12,324 nucleotides of DNA, from positions 1 to 12,324 of the forward strand of contig NZ_DKLM01000032.1 of the NCBI RefSeq assembly GCF_002455975.1, read 5' to 3'. The stretch comes from Clostridium sp. UBA6640. Its GTDB lineage: Bacteria; Bacillota; Clostridia; Clostridiales; Clostridiaceae. A model generated the notes under the pieces. That model was given only the letters and a program-made list of their open reading frames with translations, made no database searches and was not told the DNA's origin. Made by a program: the position numbers and the translations under genes. This document shows positions 7,267 to 12,324 of the stretch, piece after piece (positions within the stretch are counted from its first letter, which is position 1; each line of letters starts with the position of its first letter).

Positions 7267-7291
7267 AAATTCTCTATAAATCATTAAAAAA

Positions 7292-8668
7292 CTACAATTT
7301 TTGAGCAGCTTCAAAAGCCAACGGAGATCTCTCACATTCATCAAATTTTAAAGTTACTTGGTAACAAAGTTCGCTCCCCTTCATTTTCTCTGAAGCATAG
7401 CATAATCCATTTGATCTAGCGTCCATAAATGGATGATCTATTTGATCTGGATCTCCTATTAAAATTAATTTTGTTCCTATTCCTACTCTTGTTGTAATTG
7501 CTTTGATTTGTTTAGGTGAAAGATTTTGAGCTTCATCAATTATAAGCCAATTTTTTACTATAGAACGTCCTCTTAAATAGGCTACTGCTTCTGTAGTTAT
7601 TATTCTTCTATCAAATAATTCTCTTATTTTATCTTGTAATTCCTTTTCATTTTTATATCGCTCTTTTTCATCAGAGTCCACCAATATCTCAAGATTGTCA
7701 AAAACAGGTCTCATAAATGGAGCTATTTTTTCTTCTTCCGTACCAGGTAGAAAACCTATCTCTTCATCCATGGTAATATTTGGGCGGCATACTAAAATTC
7801 TTCTATACTGCCCTGTATTCTCCTCTAATATTTTTTCAAGTCCTGTAGCTAGTGAAAATAGTGTTTTAGCTGTGCCTGCCGGGCCTTTTATTATAACTAA
7901 TGGTGCTTTGGATGGTTCTGTACATAATGCTTCAAGCATAAATTTTTGGCCTACATTTCTCGGAGAAATCCCCATAGGTTTAATATCTTTATAATATAAT
8001 GGAACTACTTTCTTACCATCAAATCTTCCAAGTGCTGTTTGTTTAGAATTTTCCATGGAATGCATTAAAATAAATTGGTTAACATATAACTGTGGTACAT
8101 AATATTCTTCTTTCTCTTCATTGTAGTACAGCATTTCTTCTATATCTAATGACTTTTTATTATAAAACTCTTCAATTTTATGTGATGGAACATAAACCTC
8201 TATTCTTCCTGTATATTGATTGTAGTCTTCTGGAACTACCTTCTCATAGAAATCTTCACTTTTTATATCCACTATATCTGCTTTAATTCTTTCAAAAGTG
8301 TCCTTAGTTATTAAAATCACATCTTCGCCATTTTCTTTTAATCCCTTACAAAGTTGAATTATTCGATTATCCGGCTTACTTTTGTCCCAAGATATAGGAA
8401 TTTCTGTATCGTGATGATTCATTTCCACTCTTAAAAGTCCACCACTAGGTAAGCTAACTCCTTTATTAAGTCTACCTTCTCCTCTAAGGGAATCAATTAA
8501 TCTTGATGCTTGCCTAGCATTTGCTCCTAAATCAGTCTTATCCTTTTTAAAGTTATCTAGCTCCTCAAGCACAGTTTCTGGTATTACCACGTCATTGTTT
8601 CCAAATGATAATAGTGCTGTGGATGAATACAGAATAACATTAGTATCTAAAACATAGGTCTTTTTCAA
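7292..8668 (-). CDS. phoH: PIN-PhoH fusion ATPase (PhoH2/YlaK type)
   Basis: The 458-residue cytoplasmic protein joins an N-terminal PIN nuclease domain to a C-terminal PhoH P-loop ATPase. PIN acidic residues are visible at Asp8 (VLDTN), Glu35/Glu36, Asp100 (PDNRI) and Asp123 (TKD). The PhoH part has Walker A GPAGTAKT (262-269), Walker B LIIDEAQ (375-381) and the GDPDQID motif (405-411). Related PhoH2 proteins have been described as RNA-unwinding, RNA-cleaving enzymes; the physiological role in clostridia is unsettled. The start is TTG at 8668, placed 8 bases after GGGGGAG. The ATG at 8675 is out of frame and too close to that site. It is transcribed alone, divergently from perR. Confidence 0.9.
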   Translation of the reverse strand: MKKTYVLDTNVILYSSTALLSFGNNDVVIPETVLEELDNFKKDKTDLGANARQASRLIDSLRGEGRLNKGVSLPSGGLLRVEMNHHDTEIPISWDKSKPDNRIIQLCKGLKENGEDVILITKDTFERIKADIVDIKSEDFYEKVVPEDYNQYTGRIEVYVPSHKIEEFYNKKSLDIEEMLYYNEEKEEYYVPQLYVNQFILMHSMENSKQTALGRFDGKKVVPLYYKDIKPMGISPRNVGQKFMLEALCTEPSKAPLVIIKGPAGTAKTLFSLATGLEKILEENTGQYRRILVCRPNITMDEEIGFLPGTEEEKIAPFMRPVFDNLEILVDSDEKERYKNEKELQDKIRELFDRRIITTEAVAYLRGRSIVKNWLIIDEAQNLSPKQIKAITTRVGIGTKLILIGDPDQIDHPFMDARSNGLCYASEKMKGSELCYQVTLKFDECERSPLAFEAAQKL

Positions 8669-8783
8669 AATCCATACTCCCCCTCTCCTATACTACTAAT
8701 ATATGTTTTATTTGCAATAAATGAATAAATATATTATATTTTACATGGAAAAATTTTTATTAAACTAATTTTCTAAATAATTA

Positions 8784-8812
8784 TTGATAATGGATAATTT
8801 CTATTATATAAT
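8784..8812 (+). promoter_or_regulatory. perR promoter with overlapping GATAAT repeats
   Basis: TTGATA (8784-8789), 17 bases, TATAAT (8807-8812): a strong sigma-A match, predicting a start near 8819 and a leader of about 24 bases. TGATAATGGATAATT (8785-8799) overlaps the -35 and spacer. Its left half is a perfect Fur-type half-site and GATAAT is repeated directly, which suggests control by a Fur-family protein, possibly autoregulation. Confidence 0.65.
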
Positions 8813-8842
8813 AATAGTAATCATAAAGTGAGGTTGATGATT

Positions 8843-9280
8843 ATGTTAAATTTTACACAAATCTTCAAGGAAAAAAAATTAAAACTTACCCCTCAGCGTA
8901 TAGCTGTATATAAGTATCTATGTTCTACTAATGAACATCCTTCAGCAGAGACAATATATAAAGCACTTCAAGAAGAATATCCTACAATGAGCCTTGCCAC
9001 AGTTTATAAGGCATTAAAAGTTTTAGTATCCGTGAACTTAATTCAAGAAATTAATGTAGGTGAAGGCAACTTTAGATATGATGGCACTATTGAACCACAT
9101 TCACATATTCAATGTGTTAATTGTTCAAAAGTTGATGATATTAAAGGTGTATCTTTCTCCAACTTGAATGAAGAAGTTAAGGAATTTACAGATTACAGTG
9201 TTTTAACAAATCAAATATATTTTTACGGACTGTGTAGTGAATGTAAAGCTGATAGCGAATCAAAAGTAGAGTTAGTATAA
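8843..9280 (+). CDS. perR: Fur-family peroxide-type repressor PerR
   Basis: DNA-binding metalloregulator that, in Bacillus, represses oxidative-stress genes until peroxide oxidises its iron-binding histidines. In the 145-residue form, a winged-helix domain with LTPQR (residues 15-19) and MSLATVYKALKVL (49-61) precedes a dimerisation domain with the structural zinc pairs Cys91/Cys94 and Cys131/Cys134. All five regulatory ligands of B. subtilis PerR (His37, Asp85, His91, His93, Asp104) align at a constant offset of five: His32, Asp80, His86, His88 and Asp99. That supports PerR over Fur or Zur. I chose the ATG at 8843 because GTGAGGT (8828-8834) serves as its ribosome site. The in-frame ATG at 8837 is too close and the GTG at 8828 lies inside that site. 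It stands alone, ended by its own hairpin. Confidence 0.85.
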   Translation: MLNFTQIFKEKKLKLTPQRIAVYKYLCSTNEHPSAETIYKALQEEYPTMSLATVYKALKVLVSVNLIQEINVGEGNFRYDGTIEPHSHIQCVNCSKVDDIKGVSFSNLNEEVKEFTDYSVLTNQIYFYGLCSECKADSESKVELV

Positions 9281-9297
9281 CTAACTCTACTTTTTTT
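9262..9297 (+). terminator. Terminator of perR
   Basis: Fifteen-base arms, 9262-9276 and 9280-9294 (AGTAGAGTTAGT/ACTAACTCTACT), with loop ATA and a run of seven T residues. The TAA stop codon (9278-9280) falls in and beside the loop, so the last codons of perR form the stem. Confidence 0.9.
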
Positions 9298-9820
9298 AAT
9301 AAATTATCCATTTCTAATGTTATAAAATAATCTTAAATTTTTAATTTTTTATACTTCATACATTCCCTGCTGCCTCTTACTTAAAAATTACGATTGAGAT
9401 TAATTTTGTAAATTAATTTCTTTAAATAAATTATTTAATAAAAGTAGCTTTATCACTCGAAAAGACTTAGGTAAAGTTCACCCTTAGTGAATTTCTAAAA
9501 TAAAATTCATTCTAAAAAGCCTCGAAAACTTTAAATGTTAGGTTTTAAGAATATATGGATACAACGCAAAAACTTAATAAATACCCTAGAAAATAAATTT
9601 TCTATAAAAATAGACTAACCCCTTTAAAAATTTAGGATGAAATTCATTGTAAAAATTTTATTATGGAAATTAAAATGATGTATAGGTTAAATTTTGTTTA
9701 AAGACCTATATTTTATTTATTCTACTAAAATAATTTAATTAAGTTCACCTTATTATATTTAATAAAAAACTTGTCCTATAAACTAATTAATCTTCATATA
9801 CTTTAGTGGGGGTGACTTTG
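9298..9820. other. Gene-free 500-base region between perR and the next gene
   Basis: No convincing reading frame is seen on either strand. Weak internal repeats exist: CTCGAAAA occurs in the 9455-9475 stretch and again in the 9520-9535 stretch, each followed by a TTAGGT-like string. AAATTCATT followed by TAAAAA occurs twice, near 9505 and 9640. A terminator-like hairpin closes this part at 9681-9721. The promoter of the following gene is unclear: TATACT near 9797 has no well-spaced -35. It could hold an untranslated RNA or a decayed gene; I recognise neither. Confidence 0.4.
9681..9721 (+). terminator. Terminator-like hairpin in the gene-free region
   Basis: TATAGGT (9681-9687) pairs with ACCTATA (9704-9710), with inner TTAAA/TTTAA pairing and a T-rich tail to 9721. 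No gene precedes it after the perR terminator, so it would end a noncoding transcript if it is used. Confidence 0.4.
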
Positions 9821-10756
9821 GTGAAATCAATTAAAAATTTTGTTAAGAGAAAATACAGCTATATAGCATTTATAATTGTTCTTATAATTACAGCCATAAT
9901 TTTTATATTAAATAAAAATAAAAATTCATTACCTACATTTTTTACAATAGATAATAATAAAATAGTTAATGAAGATTTGGATGGAGATGGATATAAAGAT
10001 GCTCTTTATATAAAAACTGATGATAATAACTATCTTGTTCAGATAAATTTAAGTGATCAAAATAGTTATAGCCTAAATCCTAATAAAAATATTCCTACAT
10101 TAGGTGAACATAGAACTTATTGGCCTATGAAAGTTATATTGGAAGATGTTTCTAGGGATAATTTAAAAGAAATATTTATTCAATCTTCTATAAATGAAAA
10201 ATCTATTCAACATATTTTTCGTTTTAACGGAGAAGGCTACGAAAACATCTACTCTTCATACTATAATATCTTAGGATTTATAGATAATAAAAATAATAAA
10301 ACCCCTAAAATTGTAACTGGAAACTTTAAAAATAATGAAACTAAATTAGAAAATCATATATTTATAAATAATAAATTTAAAACCTTTGAATATTCCTATC
10401 CTGATAACTATATAGGAAACAAGTTAATATGTGAGTTTATAAGCTTTATTGAAAATTTTCCAAGCATAAATACTAATATTCCCAATTATTTTAGCACTTA
10501 TATAAGTGGCAATGAGCTTTCTATGGTATATCAACTTTCATCTAAAAATACATCCTATCATTTTCAAGACGGTTTTTTTAAAGAGATTAGTTATGATTCT
10601 CAAGATAGGCCTTTAGAGGTTAGATGGACATTAAACTTTAAAGGAATTGAACAAAATGACTCTAAAGTAATTAATAATTATACTATTGATATTATGCTCG
10701 CTAAGAAAGCTTTTGAACGTGAATATATGATAACATCAATTAACGTGAGAAAGTGA
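9821..10756 (+). CDS. Membrane-anchored protein with FG-GAP-like calcium loop
   Basis: Not assigned to a known family. The 311-residue product starts with a basic tail and one strong hydrophobic segment (about 14-31), so it is anchored with its bulk outside. Just after comes EDLDGDGYKDALYI (51-64), where Asp52, Asp54, Asp56 and Asp60 form a DxDxDG-type calcium loop as in FG-GAP/VCBS repeats or dockerins. A weaker second copy, LEDVSRDNLKEIFI (107-120), suggests two propeller-like units. The rest is rich in Asn, Lys and Tyr without motifs. I chose the GTG at 9821 because GGGGGTG (9808-9814) lies 6 bases upstream; the GTG at 9806 is inside that site. The gene is followed by no plus-strand terminator; the hairpin there faces the other way. 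Confidence 0.75.
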   Translation: MKSIKNFVKRKYSYIAFIIVLIITAIIFILNKNKNSLPTFFTIDNNKIVNEDLDGDGYKDALYIKTDDNNYLVQINLSDQNSYSLNPNKNIPTLGEHRTYWPMKVILEDVSRDNLKEIFIQSSINEKSIQHIFRFNGEGYENIYSSYYNILGFIDNKNNKTPKIVTGNFKNNETKLENHIFINNKFKTFEYSYPDNYIGNKLICEFISFIENFPSINTNIPNYFSTYISGNELSMVYQLSSKNTSYHFQDGFFKEISYDSQDRPLEVRWTLNFKGIEQNDSKVINNYTIDIMLAKKAFEREYMITSINVRK

Positions 10757-10766
10757 AATATAACAC

Positions 10767-10791
10767 AAAAAAAGGGACCATTTAAGGTCCC
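10767..10791 (-). terminator. Terminator of the candidate small RNA
   Basis: GGGACC (10774-10779) and GGTCCC (10786-10791) form a GC-rich six-pair stem with loop ATTTAA. On the minus strand it is followed by seven T residues (10773-10767). On the plus strand it is followed by AAGGGGG, so it cannot be an intrinsic terminator for the plus-strand gene ending at 10756. Confidence 0.8.
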
Positions 10792-10857
10792 AAGGGGGAT
10801 GGGGGGTTTAACTAAAGTTGTAAAAACTTTAGTTATGGAGATTTCAACTCCTATTAC
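10767..10857 (-). ncRNA. Candidate small regulatory RNA with C-rich linker
   Basis: On the minus strand this stretch has the architecture of a small RNA. First comes a short hairpin, GGAG/CTCC (10851-10848 with 10840-10837). Then an 11-bp hairpin, TAACTAAAGTT/AACTTTAGTTA (10835-10825 with 10819-10809). Next is an unpaired linker reading CCCCCCATCCCCCTT (10806-10792), and finally a terminator with U7. A sporulation-like promoter lies directly upstream. C-rich single-stranded stretches that pair with Shine-Dalgarno sites are known in Firmicute small RNAs such as FsrA and RsaE/RoxS. CsfG, a forespore RNA conserved in endospore formers, should be tested as a relative; I cannot confirm homology. 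No reading frame of note is present. Confidence 0.65.
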
Positions 10858-10863
10858 ATTTAT

Positions 10864-10892
10864 AATTTTAACCAATATGTAATATTTTATTC
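10864..10892 (-). promoter_or_regulatory. Sigma F/sigma G-like promoter for the candidate small RNA
   Basis: On the minus strand, GAATA (10892-10888), 14 bases, GGTTAAAATT (10873-10864). The downstream element fits the sigma F -10 pattern GGNRANAMTW at all but one constrained position. The upstream GAATA fits the sigma G -35 and nearly fits the sigma F -35. The predicted start is near 10857. Such AT-rich matches arise easily by chance. Confidence 0.4.
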
Positions 10893-10950
10893 ATTAAAAC
10901 AAATTTTATTTTTCTTAATATATAAATAATTTTTATATGGAGGTATATTT

Positions 10951-11331
10951 ATGTTTTATGATAAGGAAAAAAGTAACCTTAACAAAATCGAAACACTAAT
11001 TGGAGAAAATTGTAAAGTCAATGGAAATTTTTCCGGTACAGGTATTCTAAAAGTAGATGGCATAATTGAAGGAGATATTAATTGGGAGGATGATATAGTA
11101 CTAGGAGTTAATGGCGAGGTAAACGGTGCAATTTATTGCAATAATGCTTTTATTAACGGTACTGTTAATGGAAATGTTAATTGTAGCAACAGCTTAACCA
11201 TAGAAGACCACGGCAGGGTTAAGGGTGATATATCTATAAAGAAACTTGTTATTAATGAAAGTGGATTTTTAGATGGCAAATGCAGTATGGTAACTTTAAA
11301 TGAAACACCTATATTTTTACCTGAAAATTAA
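10951..11331 (+). CDS. Bactofilin family (polymer-forming cytoskeletal) protein
   Basis: Small beta-helical protein expected to polymerise into filaments without nucleotide and to organise cell-envelope or shape processes. Of its 126 residues, about 14-115 form the bactofilin core (DUF583): LIGENCKVNGNFSGTGILKV (16-35), VDGIIEGDI (35-43) and repeated hydrophobic/Gly turns such as VNGEVNGAI (53-61) and INGTVNGNV (68-76), one per helical turn. Short polar tails flank the core, as in typical bactofilins, and there is no membrane segment. GGAGG (10939-10943) sets the ATG. It appears to be transcribed alone, with its upstream region shared with the opposite-strand small-RNA promoter, and ends at a bidirectional terminator. 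Its cellular partner is unknown. Confidence 0.9.
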   Translation: MFYDKEKSNLNKIETLIGENCKVNGNFSGTGILKVDGIIEGDINWEDDIVLGVNGEVNGAIYCNNAFINGTVNGNVNCSNSLTIEDHGRVKGDISIKKLVINESGFLDGKCSMVTLNETPIFLPEN

Positions 11332-11348
11332 TATATTTCGTATTAATT

Positions 11349-11377
11349 AAAAACACACTAACAATAGTGTGTTTTTT
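11349..11377. terminator. Bidirectional terminator, bactofilin / Met-Asn-rich gene
   Basis: Twelve-base arms, AAAAACACACTA (11349-11360) and TAGTGTGTTTTT (11365-11376), with loop ACAA. T runs on both strands serve the plus-strand bactofilin and the convergent minus-strand gene ending at 11382. Confidence 0.88.
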
Positions 11378-11381
11378 AATA

Positions 11382-12324
11382 CTATTTTTCTTTACCATGT
11401 TGTCTTAAAAATTTTCTCAATAACTCTAGTTTATAAGGCTCAATGAGCTGCATAAGTATTTTTATAATATCATAAAGTTCATCTTCTTTAAACTTCTTAG
11501 ATGAATTATGTGATTTAGATTTTGATGATTTTTGTTTATTATCTGCTTTTGACTTATTATCTGTCTTTGGCTTATTATCTACTTCTATTACATTTTCCGC
11601 ATCAATAATTTCACCATTATAGTTTTCATTTAATGAATTCAAACTTAAATCATTTAAATCAAAATCCATCCCATCTAAATTCATATCACTAAAATCCATA
11701 TTTCCTATATTATTTAGAATGGAACCTATATCTAAACCGCCAAACATATCTTCAAAATTTAAATTTTCATTTCCTCCATCTCCATTTTGATTATTAAATA
11801 AATCTCCTAAAACACTTTGAAATGCATTTATATCATTTTCAGTTATATTTGCAAAGATATTTTCTAATCCATTGAAAGGATTTCCATTTCCTTGATTTCT
11901 GTTAGTATTATTAACATTATTAAATAAACTACCCAAATCATTTAAATTAAAATTATTCTGTCTGCTATTATTTCCATTTCCCATAAATGTTGACATTAAG
12001 TTGCTTATCATATCTCCCTCAAAATCATTTCCGCCTCCACCTCCGCCTAGAGTAGTTAATAGCGCTAATAGACTATTTCCTAGATTTCCACCCATAAAAT
12101 TATTAGGGTTTCCGCCCATAAAATTATTAGGATTTCCACCCATAAAATTAGGATTATTCATTTGATTCATAGGATTATTCATTTGATTCATTTGATTATT
12201 CATTTGATTATTCATTTGATTCATAGGATTTGCTTGATTCATAGGATTTGCTTGATTCATAGGATTCATTCGATTCATCGGGTTCATTCGATTCATTTGA
12301 TTCATTCGATTCATTTGATTCATT
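11382..12324 (-). CDS. Met/Asn/Gln-rich low-complexity protein, 5' end missing
   Basis: Unrecognised protein; at least 313 residues are visible. The frame is open to the window edge inside an MNQ/MNR repeat, so the true start is probably outside. Visible residues 1-57 are MN-x repeats (x being Q, R, P or N). Residues 60-80 are FMGGNPNN repeats, followed by LLALLTTLGGGGGG (85-98). An Asn-rich middle (to about 180) and an acidic, Asn/Leu-rich part (about 185-248) follow. A Lys/Ser tail with TDNKSKADNKQK (254-265) precedes a predicted helix from about 280 to the end (DELYDIIKILMQLIEPYKLE, 281-300). The composition is prion-like. It could be a spore-coat, surface or phase-separating protein; no homology is claimed. 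There is no signal peptide in the visible part. The stop is TAG. Confidence 0.7.
   Translation of the reverse strand, partial: MNQMNRMNQMNRMNPMNRMNPMNQANPMNQANPMNQMNNQMNNQMNQMNNPMNQMNNPNFMGGNPNNFMGGNPNNFMGGNLGNSLLALLTTLGGGGGGNDFEGDMISNLMSTFMGNGNNSRQNNFNLNDLGSLFNNVNNTNRNQGNGNPFNGLENIFANITENDINAFQSVLGDLFNNQNGDGGNENLNFEDMFGGLDIGSILNNIGNMDFSDMNLDGMDFDLNDLSLNSLNENYNGEIIDAENVIEVDNKPKTDNKSKADNKQKSSKSKSHNSSKKFKEDELYDIIKILMQLIEPYKLELLRKFLRQHGKEK
12085..12153. repeat. 24-base tandem repeat coding FMGGNPNN
   Basis: Two full units (12085-12108, 12109-12132) and a 21-base partial unit (12133-12153) share TTTCC-CCCATAAAATTA. They differ at only one or two bases, in frame with the minus-strand gene. Such near-identity points to recent slippage or unequal exchange. 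Confidence 0.85.
12154..12324. repeat. Short tandem repeats coding the MN-x tract
   Basis: Nine-base and longer multiples of TTCATTTGA/TTCATAGGA/TTCATTCGA fill this stretch to the window end, all in frame and coding MNQ, MNP, MNR and MNNQ. The array continues beyond the window, so its full length is unknown. Confidence 0.85.

Noticed and set aside
7695..7994. 99-codon plus-strand frame inside phoH
   Set aside because: It lies antisense within a well-supported gene, with no promoter or ribosome site and no recognisable domain.
8673..8675. ATG just upstream of the phoH TTG start
   Set aside because: It is out of frame with PhoH and only one base from the Shine-Dalgarno site, too close for initiation.
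10774..10791. Plus-strand terminator for the gene ending at 10756
   Set aside because: The stem is followed by AAGGGGGATGGGGGG on the plus strand, with no T run; the T run exists only on the minus strand.
10678..10875. 65-codon minus-strand frame over the end of the anchored-protein gene and the small-RNA region
   Set aside because: It crosses a strong terminator hairpin, overlaps a better gene, and has no ribosome site or recognisable domain.
12085..12324. Possible CRISPR-like array from the regular repeats
   Set aside because: The units are contiguous without unique spacers and are in frame with a long coding region; no cas genes are present.

Overview
The window is very AT-rich, with clostridial-type Shine-Dalgarno sites (GGAGG/GGGGGTG), frequent GTG/TTG starts and compact intrinsic terminators. 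The gene set (TrmB, PIN-PhoH, PerR, bactofilin, ZnuABC, M50 protease) fits a low-GC anaerobic Firmicute, most likely Clostridium sensu stricto. This is inference from composition and protein families; no species is claimed.

Left part (1-3240): a dispersed-repeat-like stretch and a terminator, then a split zinc-type ABC importer. The binding lipoprotein (znuA, minus) diverges from the ATPase and permease (znuC-znuB, plus). The 435-base divergent region carries one perfect and two imperfect 7-1-7 palindromes built on TGCAAAT-N-ATTTGCA, placed around the znuA promoter as expected for a Fur-family (Zur-like) repressor. A 48-base palindrome holding both stop codons separates znuB from the convergent trmB.

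Middle (3240-8668), all on the minus strand: a site-2-protease-like M50 gene followed by trmB; a membrane-anchored phosphodiester glycosidase-domain protein followed by a membrane-anchored propeller-like protein; then a PIN-PhoH ATPase. Each unit ends at its own hairpin.

Right part (8669-12324): perR (plus) with a strong promoter overlapped by GATAAT repeats, a 500-base region without genes, an anchored protein with a DxDxDG calcium-type loop, a bactofilin (plus), and the 3' part of a Met/Asn/Gln-rich, prion-like protein (minus) that runs off the window.

The most interesting unannotated signal lies at 10767-10857 on the minus strand. Two hairpins, a single-stranded C-rich linker and a GC hairpin with a U7 tail have the architecture of a bacterial trans-acting small RNA. 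It is preceded by a sequence resembling a sporulation sigma F/sigma G promoter. Its C-rich linker is complementary to G-rich Shine-Dalgarno sites, including that of the convergent neighbour at 9821.
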